A DNA stretch of 64,000 nucleotides, taken from contig NZ_AAWS01000017.1 of the NCBI RefSeq assembly GCF_000169175.1, forward strand, positions 1-64,000, read 5' to 3'. This DNA comes from Microscilla marina ATCC 23134. GTDB taxonomy: Bacteria; Bacteroidota; Bacteroidia; Cytophagales; Microscillaceae. A program made the translations under genes and the position numbers. Below the pieces are notes generated by a model. It was not told the DNA's origin, did no database searches, and was given only the letters and a program-made list of their open reading frames with translations. Below, in pieces: positions 38,443 through 46,108 of this stretch (position 1 is its first letter; each line of letters opens with the position of its first letter).

Positions 38443-38480
38443 TGTGTTTTGTGGCTTTAACACTAAATCAGATCAACGTT

Positions 38481-39083
38481 TCAATGTTGGAAAGTCTTAT
38501 TTACGTCCCTTATGAATTTTAATATTTCGTCGCATCCTAACCCTGACACCGACGAAGTGACAAAGTGAGTGGGCATTTCTTCCCAGGTTCTAAGTATAGC
38601 CTTGCGGTAGCTGGCTATAGCCTGAGGCAGTTTGTTAGACGATAATTTGTCTGATTTGGTAAACACCATTGTAAAAGGAACTCTCTCTTCACCGAGCCAC
38701 TCCAAAAACTCCAGATCAATTTTTTGGGGCTCATGGCGAGCATCTATCAATACAAAAATACCTAGTAACACTTCTCGTTTCAAGATGTAGTCATTGATCA
38801 TCTTGCCCCATTTTTTGCGTTCGGTTTTACTTGCTTTGGCGTAACCATACCCTGGCAAATCTACCAGGTGCCAGCGATCGTTGATAAGAAAATGATTGAT
38901 AGTTTGGGTTTTACCCGGATTTTGAGATGTCTTTGCCAGGCTTTTTCTATTGGTCAACTTGTTAATCAAGGAAGACTTCCCCACGTTCGAACGTCCAATA
39001 AAAGCATATTCAGGCTGGTGTACTGCCGGGCATTGGGTGTAGTCGGTACTACTTTTGATAAATTCGGCACTTTTAACTTCCAT
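38481..39083 (-). CDS. engB: Ribosome biogenesis GTPase EngB (YsxC/YihA)
   Basis: 200 residues, usual for the family. GTPase motifs are G1 GRSNVGKSS (residues 30-38), G2 region NPGKTQTINHF, G3 DLPGYG (75-80) and G4 TKSD (142-145). EngB binds GTP and takes part in late assembly of the large ribosomal subunit. It is monocistronic with its own promoter box 35 bases upstream of the start and a terminator downstream. Confidence 0.96.
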   Translation of the reverse strand: MEVKSAEFIKSSTDYTQCPAVHQPEYAFIGRSNVGKSSLINKLTNRKSLAKTSQNPGKTQTINHFLINDRWHLVDLPGYGYAKASKTERKKWGKMINDYILKREVLLGIFVLIDARHEPQKIDLEFLEWLGEERVPFTMVFTKSDKLSSNKLPQAIASYRKAILRTWEEMPTHFVTSSVSGLGCDEILKFIRDVNKTFQH

Positions 39084-39117
39084 GATCTTACTATTTTAAA
39101 AAAATTGGTACTAACTG

Positions 39118-39125
39118 CAAAAATA
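39118..39125 (-). promoter_or_regulatory. -7 promoter box of engB
   Basis: TATTTTTG on the minus strand matches TAnnTTTG 35 bases upstream of the engB ATG. TTTG motifs occur 13 and 27 bases farther upstream, neither at the ideal distance. Confidence 0.5.
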
Positions 39126-39369
39126 CGATATTTTCAGGCAAACTGTATTTGTCAAAGGGCTTTTTAGATCAATGACATCATTTATTAGGTCTGGTGCACC
39201 TCACTTAAGACAATACTTCGATGCTTTTCACCTAGGTGTAGCCAAACCTCATCAAGGGGTTTATAATCTTCGCCAAATAAAAACCATGCGTAGGTATTTT
39301 TGGCAACCAATGTAAAAATACGGCTTTACAAGAAAATATATAATCTATTGATTTTCAGCGGAGGGTTAA

Positions 39370-40494
39370 TCAATTTTTTAGCACATACTGGTATACTTGC
39401 ATCAAATCCTGGGCTAATTTATCACCCGCAAAATTTTTGCGATGTTGTTGTCCTTTGGCAATCATTTCTTGCTGTAAATCAGTATCATTGAGTACTTGCT
39501 TGAGCACATCAATGACTGAATCGACATTGTGTGGATCTATATATTGAGCAGCGTTTCCGCCCGACTCGGGAAAACAACTGCCCTGACTTGTGATCACGGG
39601 GGTATCAGAATGTAAAGCCTCAAGAATAGGAATACCAAAACCCTCGAAAATAGAAGGATAAACAAATAATTGAGCCATTTGATATAAACCTGGCAAGTGC
39701 TTTAGAGGTACCTGATGCAAAAAAATAATAGGGGCTTTGGGTGGTTTTTGAGCAATTAGGTTTTTGAGCGTATCGAGATAGGGGGTAGGGCTCCCCACTA
39801 CTACCAGCGGCATATCAATCGCTTCTTTTTGCATGGCTTCTATCACAATGCCTATGTTTTTGCGGGCTTCTATAGTACCCACCGACAACATATAGTTTTG
39901 GGGCAAATGGTATACAGTGCTTAATTGACTTTTTTCTTCTTTGCTTACCAACTTGCTAAAAGATGAGTGGCAGTTTTGATAAACCACACTTATTTTATCG
40001 GGGGAAATATTCATAAAGTCGACCAAATCGGCTTTAGTTTGCTTACTTACTGCAATCACCCGGTCGGCAGCTTGGGCAGCGTGGCGAAACTTACGGGTAT
40101 CTATCATCCGGTCAGCCTTTTTGTACAATGTTGGGTAACGCAAAAATATAAGGTCATGAATAGTAACTACCGATTTGCCTTTAAACTTGCCAATGTTTTT
40201 GGGCAGTTGGTTGCTCAACCCGTGAAACAAGTCTATGTCGTCGCGTTGTAGGTCTTTTGCCATCCAAAGGCTACGCCAAAGCGATTTTAGCTTGCGGTTT
40301 GTCCAGCTTTGGGGTGTCTTGATGATGGGTTGTTTTGGTAAGTTAAACGCAATGGTGTCTTGGTCAGAGGGGGTATAAAGGCAATATTGGTGCTCAGGGT
40401 AGTGTTGAGCAAGCAATTGCAGCATATTGCGACTGTAGTTTCCTAGGCCACTGCGATTAAAAAAAGCTCTTTTTGCATCAAATCCTATCTTCAT
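39370..40494 (-). CDS. Glycosyltransferase family 4 (GT-B fold)
   Basis: 374 residues, cytosolic or membrane-associated. The N-terminal acceptor half starts KIGFDAKRAFFNRSGLGNYSR, typical of family 1/4 transferases. The C-terminal donor half has YMLSVGTIEARKNIGIVIEAM and the E-x7-E-type motif PSIFEGFGIPILEALHSDTPVI near residues 275-297, which in this family binds the nucleotide sugar. The likely product is a cell-surface polysaccharide or glycolipid, with donor and acceptor unknown. It is divergent from the family 9 glycosyltransferase across a repeat-rich spacer. Confidence 0.92.
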   Translation of the reverse strand: MKIGFDAKRAFFNRSGLGNYSRNMLQLLAQHYPEHQYCLYTPSDQDTIAFNLPKQPIIKTPQSWTNRKLKSLWRSLWMAKDLQRDDIDLFHGLSNQLPKNIGKFKGKSVVTIHDLIFLRYPTLYKKADRMIDTRKFRHAAQAADRVIAVSKQTKADLVDFMNISPDKISVVYQNCHSSFSKLVSKEEKSQLSTVYHLPQNYMLSVGTIEARKNIGIVIEAMQKEAIDMPLVVVGSPTPYLDTLKNLIAQKPPKAPIIFLHQVPLKHLPGLYQMAQLFVYPSIFEGFGIPILEALHSDTPVITSQGSCFPESGGNAAQYIDPHNVDSVIDVLKQVLNDTDLQQEMIAKGQQHRKNFAGDKLAQDLMQVYQYVLKN

Positions 40495-40631
40495 ACCTAT
40501 TTTTGTGCTTTGGTTGATAGCCCATAGTATTTATAAGTGCGACAGTCGCCTCGGTTTGTGTCCCCACAACCGAAAAATGTCTGGCAGTATGGCGTTTTTT
40601 ACTAAAAACATCTAATAATCAGTGTTTTATA

Positions 40632-40701
40632 GATTTTTTAGTTGCTAGGATAACAGGAACTAACTTGAAGCACCGATATTCATCGGTATCTAAGGACTTG
40701 C
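40632..40701. repeat. Dispersed repeat R, copy 1 (partial)
   Basis: It shares its left half (TAGTTG, AACAGGA, AACTTGAAGC in order) with copy 2 at 40817-40898 and its right half (palindrome ACCGATATTCATCGGT, then ATCTAAGGACTTG) with copy 3 at 51761-51860. Confidence 0.65.
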
Positions 40702-40731
40702 CCCCTGTTGGTTGTTAGTGGAGCAGGGTAT

Positions 40732-40759
40732 ACCTAGAACCTAGTGCCTAGTACCTAAA
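40732..40759. repeat. Four tandem 7-bp units
   Basis: Units ACCTAGA, ACCTAGT, GCCTAGT and ACCTAAA follow each other directly. It is a small degenerate microsatellite between two repeat R copies. Confidence 0.6.
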
Positions 40760-40816
40760 ACCCTATCAACCCTTTTAACTAACAAATTCATAAACCACTG
40801 AAAATAAGTATACTAT

Positions 40817-40898
40817 GATTTTGTTAGTTGTCTCTGGAACAGGAGGCAACTTGAAGCTTGTTGCTTAAATCTTGCTCCTGTCGGTGCTATGGACTATT
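40817..40898. repeat. Dispersed repeat R, copy 2
   Basis: It shares the left half with copy 1. The right end (TTGTTGCTTAAA, CTTGCTCCTGTCG, TGGACTATT) is shared with copy 3 at 51761-51860. It ends 28 bases before the GTG of the family 9 glycosyltransferase gene. Confidence 0.65.
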
Positions 40899-40926
40899 TA
40901 AATAAATTTAAAGTTGGAGATATTCT

Positions 40927-41931
40927 GTGAAAGTGCAAAAAATATTATTGATACAAACGGCTTTTATTGGTGATGTTATTCTGGGAACAGCAGTAATTGA
41001 AAAAATACATGCGTTTTACCCTGAAGCAAAAATTGATTTTTTGTTGCGCAAAGGCAACGAAAGTTTGCTCGAAGGGCACCCTCTGCTCAACGAAGTATTG
41101 GTGTGGAATAAGCAAGAAAACAAGAAAAAAAACATGTTTAGAATGATTAGCCGCATTCGACAAAACCGCTACGATGTGGTAGTAAACATGCAACGCTTTT
41201 TTGCTACTGGGCTCATGACAGCATTTTCGCGGGCTCCCCAGCGCATTGGCTTCAAAAAAAACCCGTTGGCGTGGTTGTTTTCCAAAAAGGTAGCCTATCA
41301 GTACGGTGACAGCATTCACGAAGTAGACCGAGTACTGGGACTGGTGGCGCACCTTACCAACGGGCAACGAGTACGCCCCAAACTATACCCCACCCAAGCC
41401 CAGTTTGCTAAGGTGGCTACCTATAGACAAAACACTCCTTATATATGTATGGCGCCTACTTCAGTGTGGTTTACCAAACAGTTTTTGCAAGAGCGTTGGA
41501 TAGAGCTATTGCGCGCTATAGCACAAAAGTATGACACTCCGCCGCAGGTATATTTGTTAGGAGCACCTGGCGACAAGGCCGCATGCGAGCAAATAATGGC
41601 AGATGCCCAATACCCCAGCATCAAAAACTTGGCAGGAGAACTGACTTTGCTTGAGTCGGCTGCATTGATGCAAAACGCTCAGATGAACTACGTAAACGAC
41701 TCGGCACCTATGCACCTTGCCTCGTCTATGAATGCCTCTAGTTGCACTATTTATTGCTCTACTGCCCCCAGTTTTGGCTATGGTCCTTTGTCTGATAATG
41801 CTACCATAGTACAAGTACCCGATTTGCCGTGCCGTCCTTGTGGTTTGCATGGGCATGCCGCCTGCCCCAAAGGACATTTTGATTGTGCCCAAAAAATAGA
41901 AATGGGAGAGTTGTTGGGGGCGCTTGAGTAG
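40927..41931 (+). CDS. Glycosyltransferase family 9 (heptosyltransferase-like)
   Basis: 334 residues from GTG 40927 (a second GTG at 40933 is possible). The N-terminus KILLIQTAFIGDVILGTAVIEKI and the C-terminal NDSAPMHLASSMNA are hallmarks of ADP-heptose:LPS heptosyltransferases (GT9, GT-B fold). The C-terminus is Cys-rich (VPDLPCRPCGLHGHAACPKGHFDC), a feature of many GT9 proteins. It probably adds a sugar to the lipopolysaccharide core at the inner face of the inner membrane. True heptose specificity is not proven by sequence. Confidence 0.9.
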   Translation: MKVQKILLIQTAFIGDVILGTAVIEKIHAFYPEAKIDFLLRKGNESLLEGHPLLNEVLVWNKQENKKKNMFRMISRIRQNRYDVVVNMQRFFATGLMTAFSRAPQRIGFKKNPLAWLFSKKVAYQYGDSIHEVDRVLGLVAHLTNGQRVRPKLYPTQAQFAKVATYRQNTPYICMAPTSVWFTKQFLQERWIELLRAIAQKYDTPPQVYLLGAPGDKAACEQIMADAQYPSIKNLAGELTLLESAALMQNAQMNYVNDSAPMHLASSMNASSCTIYCSTAPSFGYGPLSDNATIVQVPDLPCRPCGLHGHAACPKGHFDCAQKIEMGELLGALE

Positions 41932-41935
41932 TACT

Positions 41936-42148
41936 TTAAGCAACTAAATCGGTAGGCGAAATATTCATTTGTTGCAGCAACTCACGTAGTTCTTGTAAAA
42001 ATTGAGTTCTTTTATATTGGTATTGGTTTAGCGTAAAATCATCTTCATCGTTTGTATGCATTTCAATCATATAATCGATTTGTTGGATTTGCTCTAAAAC
42101 TCCTATGAGTTCGTGGTTTACTTCTGAAGATAACTCTTGTTGGTTCAT
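41936..42148 (-). CDS. Small coiled-coil protein of unknown function
   Basis: 70 residues, acidic and Gln/Glu-rich (ELIGVLEQIQQIDYMIEMHTN, YKRTQFLQELRELLQQM), probably two helices forming a coiled coil. It starts 4 bases after the stop of the frameshifted nucleotidyltransferase-like gene and is clearly in the same transcription unit. Small helical partners next to minimal nucleotidyltransferases are common in two-gene toxin-antitoxin-like modules, but no family is recognised here. The gene ends four bases from the convergent glycosyltransferase gene. Confidence 0.65.
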   Translation of the reverse strand: MNQQELSSEVNHELIGVLEQIQQIDYMIEMHTNDEDDFTLNQYQYKRTQFLQELRELLQQMNISPTDLVA

Positions 42149-42152
42149 ATTA

Positions 42153-42644
42153 TTAATTGTTTATGATTTCTATAAATGCTTTTGAGAATTTTTTACCAGC
42201 GCTGTTTTTTCTAGTATGACTAAAAAAGTTTTCCCAATGTAATAGGTCTAATACTGTTGTGTTATGATACTTGTGGGTTGTTGGGTATAGCCTTATGAAA
42301 TAGGCGTCAATTTTCTTTTTTTTTAGTTCATCATGATTGAGCAATTTTTGTGTAAGCAAACGCTGTTTTTTGCTAATACCTCATGGTCAATGAGTGTTAC
42401 TAAATCAATATCATTTGGGTTGGTAGTAGTGAAACTTCCATTGATCCATTGAGTAAAATTCGGTGTAATTCCTTGTCTAAAGCTCTCCATATATTCTTGG
42501 TAATTAGCAAAAATTAAATGCCGAGAAGAATCATTATCAAAAGGAAGAAATAAAGTTTTCTTTAAACTCTTCATGAGATAGTTGAATTCTAATATTTTTA
42601 TCTTGAGGAATTAGCAATCCTCTTATGTTAAACGTTAAGCTCAT
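42153..42644 (-). pseudogene. Nucleotidyltransferase-like (DUF6932-like) gene with two frameshifts
   Basis: The full gene reads from ATG 42644 to the stop at 42153 (about 163 codons) if two one-base indels are corrected. The N-terminal frame (MSLTFNIRGLLIPQDKNIRI to NFISSF) hits TGA at 42537-42539 beside a T4 run with one extra base. The middle segment, with the conserved WINGSFTTTNPNDIDLV, is in another frame. At an A6 run (42366-42371) one base is missing, and the end (KQRLLTQKLL to FIEIINN) returns to the first frame. The GSF-x5-P-x-DID motif is the nucleotidyltransferase-fold metal site of this family. The two indels cancel in frame. It may be a decayed gene or carry assembly errors. Confidence 0.75.
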
Positions 42645-42746
42645 TATTATTATATAGATAAAATATATACTTCATTCAAATATACGAACGATTCCATTAG
42701 CAAAAGTTATTTCAAAACAACTTAAGCTACAAATAGTTAAGTGGTT

Positions 42747-43445
42747 ATGAAAAATTACTTAATCATTGGAGGCTCGTCTGGCATAGGCAAAGCCCTGGTA
42801 GCACAACTAGCCAGCGAGGGGCATCAAGTATATGCTACCTATCATACCACCGAAGTAAACAACACGACTGCAGGCGTACAATACCACCCGCTCAATGTAA
42901 CAGATGAAACCCTTAATTTAGACTTTCTGCCTGACAGTCTCGACGGGGTAGCCTATTGCCCAGGTAGCATCAATTTATTGCCCTTTGCCCGCATCAAACC
43001 CCAGCAATTTGCCAATGATTATGAGCTACAGGTATTGGGCGCAATAAAGGTGCTGCAGGCAGTACAAAAAAAAATGAAAGCTGCGAATAATGCCTCAGTG
43101 GTGTTTTTTTCTACCGTAGCCGTACAAACCGGTTTTGCGTTTCACGCGCAGGTGGCTGCTTCTAAAGGTGCCGTTGAGGGTTTGACCCGTGCTTTGGCGG
43201 CAGAGTTTGCCCCTAGCATTAGAGTAAATGCCATTGCGCCTTCTATTACCGATACCCCATTGGCAGGTCGTTTACTCAACTCTGATGATAAAAAAGACAA
43301 AAACGCCCAACGCCACCCGCTCAAAAAAATAGGCACTCCTGACGACATTGCTCAAACGGCGGCTTTTCTGCTCTCTGACAAAGCCAATTGGATGACTGGA
43401 CAAATTATTCATGTAGACGGAGGGATGTCAAGCGTAAAATTATAA
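42747..43445 (+). CDS. Short-chain dehydrogenase/reductase-like protein lacking the catalytic Tyr
   Basis: 232 residues from ATG 42747 (a GTG at 42741 adds two residues). The Rossmann NAD(P)-binding motif is IIGGSSGIGKALV (about 6-18). The active-site region reads FFSTVAVQTGFAFHAQVAASKGAVEG, so the usual Tyr-x3-Lys is Val136-x3-Lys140, although a Ser is present at 122. The rest (NAIAPSITDTPLAG, TGQIIHVDGGM) is normal. It may be a non-catalytic or differently acting member. It is followed at 10 bases by a flavin-reductase-like gene and is probably co-transcribed with it. Confidence 0.88.
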   Translation: MKNYLIIGGSSGIGKALVAQLASEGHQVYATYHTTEVNNTTAGVQYHPLNVTDETLNLDFLPDSLDGVAYCPGSINLLPFARIKPQQFANDYELQVLGAIKVLQAVQKKMKAANNASVVFFSTVAVQTGFAFHAQVAASKGAVEGLTRALAAEFAPSIRVNAIAPSITDTPLAGRLLNSDDKKDKNAQRHPLKKIGTPDDIAQTAAFLLSDKANWMTGQIIHVDGGMSSVKL

Positions 43446-43455
43446 ATTGATACCT

Positions 43456-44088
43456 ATGCATTTGACCAAAGAAGACATTGAAAATACCGAAAGGGTAAAA
43501 CGATTAAATATTATCAACTCAGTGAGTGGTATCAAACCCGCCAACCTCATTGGGTCTATCTCTGACAACGACGAGCCTAATCTGGCCATTTTTAGCTCAG
43601 TAGTACATTTGGGCAGCAATCCGGCTTTGTTGGGGTTTATTATGCGTCCCAAGGGTGAGGTGCGCCGCCATACCTACGAAAACATCTGCGACAACGGCCT
43701 GTATACCATCAACCATGTGCACGAATCGTTTGTCGAGCAAGCGCATTATACCTCAGTAAAGTTTGATAAAGGCGAATCGGAGTTTGACAAATGCCGTCTT
43801 ACCGAAGAATATTTGTTTGATTTTAAAGCCCCTTTTGTCAAAGAAAGCAAGCTCAAGCTAGGGATGAGGTTTGTGCAGGAAGTGCCCATCCAAATAAATG
43901 GCACTACTTTGATTATTGGCGAAATTATGCACCTGATAGCGCCCGATGAAGCAGTAAACGACCAAGGCTACATAGACCTGGCAAGCTTGGGCGATGTAGG
44001 CATTTCGGGTTTGAACAGTTATTATACCCTTCAGAAAACCGCCCAACACCCTTATGCACGGGTGAGCAATTTGCCCAATTTTTCATAA
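43456..44088 (+). CDS. Flavin reductase-like FMN-binding protein
   Basis: 210 residues from the ATG at 43456 (MHLTKEDIENTERV). A TTG at 43447 is an alternative. The segments FRVNLIGS-like VSGIKPANLIGSISDNDEPNLAIFSS and PALLGFIMRPKGEVRRHTYENI are typical of the flavin reductase split-barrel fold that binds FMN. Such proteins transfer electrons from NAD(P)H to flavin or act as flavin-binding oxidoreductases. In Bacteroidota, similar SDR/flavin-reductase pairs occur in clusters near photolyase/cryptochrome genes. None is present in this window. Confidence 0.85.
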   Translation: MHLTKEDIENTERVKRLNIINSVSGIKPANLIGSISDNDEPNLAIFSSVVHLGSNPALLGFIMRPKGEVRRHTYENICDNGLYTINHVHESFVEQAHYTSVKFDKGESEFDKCRLTEEYLFDFKAPFVKESKLKLGMRFVQEVPIQINGTTLIIGEIMHLIAPDEAVNDQGYIDLASLGDVGISGLNSYYTLQKTAQHPYARVSNLPNFS

Positions 44089-44090
44089 AA

Positions 44091-44126
44091 AAGCCCTTGT
44101 ACTTATAAAATGAGTACAAGAGCTTT
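44091..44126. terminator. Convergent terminator at end of cassette copy A
   Basis: AGCCCTTGTAC (44092-44102) pairs with GTACAAGAGCT (44114-44124). A similar hairpin ends each cassette copy (45104-45140 and 49081-49117). On the minus strand the preceding A-rich region gives T residues. Confidence 0.7.
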
Positions 44127-44174
44127 GAGTTCTTGGTAAGTTTCTCAAAAATGATATTTGCCCCTTGGGTATGC

Positions 44175-44317
44175 AGGGTTTTCTTATAAAAGGCTATTTA
44201 GGAGAATATACCCCCGAAAAACCATATTTCCGCCTCGGGCAGTGTCTCCACGCCCGATCAAAACATTGTACTTTGCAAGCTTCAGAGAGGTTTCTCATTT
44301 TTTATAAGAAAGCTCTA
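44175..44317. mobile_element. MITE-like insertion in cassette copy A (143 bp)
   Basis: Comparison with copy B (45166 onwards) shows that CTTGGGTATGC occurs once there but twice here, at 44164-44174 and 44318-44328, flanking 143 bp absent from copy B. The insert begins AGGGTTTTCTTATAAAA and ends with its inverted repeat (TTTTATAAGAAAGCTCT), 15 of 17 bp matching. It contains an internal hairpin CGGGC/GCCCG. This is the structure of a small non-autonomous element with an 11-bp target duplication. Confidence 0.82.
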
Positions 44318-44655
44318 CTTGGGTATGCTTTAAAAGCGAGTCTTATCTCGTGCTTGTTTTCTCTTTCTTCAAACTTATTATGAAATACCGCTGCTCTTTC
44401 TATAGTCATTAAGAGATCGTCTACCCTTTGGCGTAACAAGCCGAGTTGGTCGTCTAGTTTGCGTTTGGTGACATAACAAACAGGCGCTTTGTGGTGTGGA
44501 TAAAGGTCGAGTATTTCGTCGGTATCGAAGGTAAGTGCCTCAAGGTTTCGGCGAATTTTTTGCTGAACTGCCCATAAGTTGGCATACTCCATAATACCTG
44601 AGGTTTCTTGGTCGGCTCTAGCTTTTCGCTCTGCAAAATTTTCGTTACTTTGCAT
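44302..44655 (-). CDS. Cassette copy A, second gene (117 residues)
   Basis: Start is ATG 44655 (MQSNENFAERKARADQETSG). An in-frame longer reading upstream lies inside the leader hairpin and is not used. The protein is helical, with EYANLWAVQQKIRRNLEALT, FDTDEILDLYPHHKAPVCYV and RKLDDQLGLLRQRVDDLLMT. No domain is recognised. It is nearly identical to copy B up to KAYP. The last five residues (SRAFL) and stop are encoded by the MITE-like insertion. Copy C is a diverged relative sharing the F-D-x-D-x-L-x-IYP-like segment. It is preceded by a conserved hairpin leader. No function is proposed. Confidence 0.75.
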   Translation of the reverse strand: MQSNENFAERKARADQETSGIMEYANLWAVQQKIRRNLEALTFDTDEILDLYPHHKAPVCYVTKRKLDDQLGLLRQRVDDLLMTIERAAVFHNKFEERENKHEIRLAFKAYPSRAFL

Positions 44656-44752
44656 ACTGTAATAATTTTTTGTTACAAAAAGCCCTTGAGGTAGATGTTC
44701 CAAATCTTTGACCTCTTGGGCTATATTTCACTTGAAATACAGAGTAAATATA
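44656..44752 (-). promoter_or_regulatory. Conserved hairpin leader of cassette copy A
   Basis: On the minus strand the order is TATATTTACTCTG, the palindrome TATTTCAAGTGAAATA, a 12-bp stem AGCCCAAGAGGT/ACCTCAAGGGCT (44711-44722 with 44681-44692, inner AA/AA mismatched), T5, then TTGTAACAAAAAATTATTAC and the ATG. Copies B and C have the same layout. It looks like a promoter plus an attenuator or terminator hairpin. Confidence 0.7.
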
Positions 44753-44789
44753 GTAATTTTTTCGCTTTTATTTATTTTAAGCGAAAAAA

Positions 44790-45002
44790 TTATTCTGATT
44801 TCCCTTCAAATCTATATACTACGCTAAAATACCCATAATCACTTAAAATTCGTTTCATCCGTTTTTCAGATACTTTTCTCCCTTCTTTATAAAAAGAATA
44901 CTTTGCATCTTTTATCTCAAGCTTTTGTTTTGATGAGAGTTTAGGGTATTCGTTTTCCAAAAACCAGCGAAAGGCTTCTTCTATGGTGTCAAATTCTTGC
45001 AT
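44790..45002 (-). CDS. Cassette copy A, first gene (70 residues)
   Basis: 70 residues, MQEFDTIEEAFRWFLENEYP. The first 17 residues are identical in all three copies, while the rest diverges but keeps LKDxKYSFYKEGR and KRxLSxYGxF-like positions. It is small, mixed charge, no signal peptide, and likely two helices plus a short strand. The family is not recognised. It lies upstream of the second gene on the same strand, and the hairpin leader separates them. Confidence 0.7.
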   Translation of the reverse strand: MQEFDTIEEAFRWFLENEYPKLSSKQKLEIKDAKYSFYKEGRKVSEKRMKRILSDYGYFSVVYRFEGKSE

Positions 45003-45103
45003 GGGTCTGTTTGTTTTACTGGTGAATATACAAGATTTTTTGTTTGAAAATATAAGGAAGGGATTTGTGAGAATATTTTACTACACAAATTGGAAGTAGC
45101 CAA

Positions 45104-45140
45104 ACAGCCCCTGTATTGGCAAAACCAGTACAAGGGCTGT
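45104..45140. terminator. Terminator at end of cassette copy B
   Basis: ACAGCCCCTGTA (45104-45115) pairs with TACAAGGGCTGT (45129-45140) with one mismatch. TTATCTTTG follows on the plus side. It is the counterpart of the hairpins ending copies A and C. Confidence 0.65.
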
Positions 45141-45165
45141 TATCTTTGTTAAGTTCTTAGTTTTT

Positions 45166-45522
45166 TCAAAAATGATATTTGCCCCTTGGGTATGCTTTAA
45201 AAGCCAGCCTTATCTCGTGCTTGTTTTCTCTTTCTTCAAACTTATTATGAAATACCGCTGCTCTTTCTATAGTGATTAAGAGATCGTCTACCCTTTGGCG
45301 CAACAAGCCGAGTTGGTCGTCTAGCTTGCGTTTGGTGACATAACAAACAGGCGCTTTGTGGTGTGGATAAAGGTCGAGTATTTCGTCGGTATCGAAGGTA
45401 AGTGCCTCAAGGTTTCGGCGAATTTTTTGTTGAATTGCCCATAAGTTGGCATACTCCATAATACCTGAGGTTTCTTGGTCGGCTCTAGCTTTTCGCTCTG
45501 CAAAATTTTCGTTACTTTGCAT
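45166..45522 (-). CDS. Cassette copy B, second gene (118 residues)
   Basis: Start is ATG 45522 (MQSNENFAERKA). It differs from copy A at only a few residues until KAYP, then ends RGKYHF, the ancestral end that in copy A was replaced by the MITE-like insertion. It is helical with coiled-coil character, no domain recognised, and no signal peptide. The repeat unit spacing between copies A and B is about 866 bp, so this is a recent tandem duplication. Confidence 0.75.
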   Translation of the reverse strand: MQSNENFAERKARADQETSGIMEYANLWAIQQKIRRNLEALTFDTDEILDLYPHHKAPVCYVTKRKLDDQLGLLRQRVDDLLITIERAAVFHNKFEERENKHEIRLAFKAYPRGKYHF

Positions 45523-45619
45523 ACTGTAATAATTTTTTGTTACAAAAAGCCCTTGAGGTAGATCTTCCAAATCTTTGACCTCTTGGGCTATATTTCACTT
45601 GAAATACAGAGTAAATATA
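45523..45619 (-). promoter_or_regulatory. Conserved hairpin leader of cassette copy B
   Basis: It has the same layout as the leader of copy A. The stem AGCCCAAGAGGT/ACCTCAAGGGCT is at 45578-45589 with 45548-45559, the loop differs by one base from copy A, and T5 follows before the ATG of the second gene. Confidence 0.7.
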
Positions 45620-45654
45620 GTATAATATCGTTAAAAATAATATTAATAACGATG

Positions 45655-45867
45655 TTATTTTTTATTACTTCCATATTTATATACTGTTTTAAACTCTCCA
45701 TATTTTTCCATTACGTTTACCATTTTCTTTTTAGATAAACTGCGTCCTTCTTTGTAAAAAGAATATTTTACGTCTTTTAACTTGACCTTATCTTCTGAGG
45801 ATAAATTAGGAAAGTCGTTTTCCAGAAACCAGCGAAAGGCTTCTTCTATGGTGTCAAATTCTTGCAT
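45655..45867 (-). CDS. Cassette copy B, first gene (70 residues)
   Basis: 70 residues. It begins with the same 17 residues as copies A and C (MQEFDTIEEAFRWFLEN), then DFPNLSSEDKVKLKDVKYSF, ending in Lys/Gly-rich residues (KYGSNKK). The start codon and about 45 bases after it are almost identical at DNA level in all three copies. The remaining sequence diverges more strongly than in the second gene. No function is known. Confidence 0.7.
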   Translation of the reverse strand: MQEFDTIEEAFRWFLENDFPNLSSEDKVKLKDVKYSFYKEGRSLSKKKMVNVMEKYGEFKTVYKYGSNKK

Positions 45868-46108
45868 GGCAATGTGTGTTTTGCGGATAAATATACAAGG
45901 TTTTTGGGTAAAAGTGTAAGAGTTTGATCATTCGTCGGAACGCTTGCCCAAGCGAAGAAAATTCACCCAAAAAAACGCCTGCTCTCCATTGGTGCTTAGA
46001 GCTAAATTCAATCTGTTAACATCAGATATTAAGTTAGCTACAGTTGATATAATATTCTCTCGACGAAACATTTAAAATATATTTATAAAAAACAGGAGGT
46101 GAAAACTA

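Larger units (their letters stand above)
38094..38480. other. 387-base intergenic region with repeat and terminator
   Basis: It contains copy 1 of a MITE-like repeat (38145-38298) and the engB terminator (38392-38442). No gene was found. Confidence 0.7.
40495..40926. other. 432-base divergent spacer rich in short repeats
   Basis: It contains two partial copies of a dispersed repeat (40632-40701 and 40817-40898) and a degenerate 7-bp tandem repeat (40732-40759). No gene is seen. Confidence 0.6.

Noticed and set aside
40732-40759. Tandem 7-bp repeat as a CRISPR fragment
   Set aside because: Units are too short, adjacent and degenerate, with no spacers and no cas genes.
42365-42371. Programmed -1 frameshifting as the explanation for the broken gene
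   Set aside because: A second indel (T4 run at 42539-42542) would need a separate recoding event. Pseudogene or sequence error is simpler, so it is kept only as a secondary idea.
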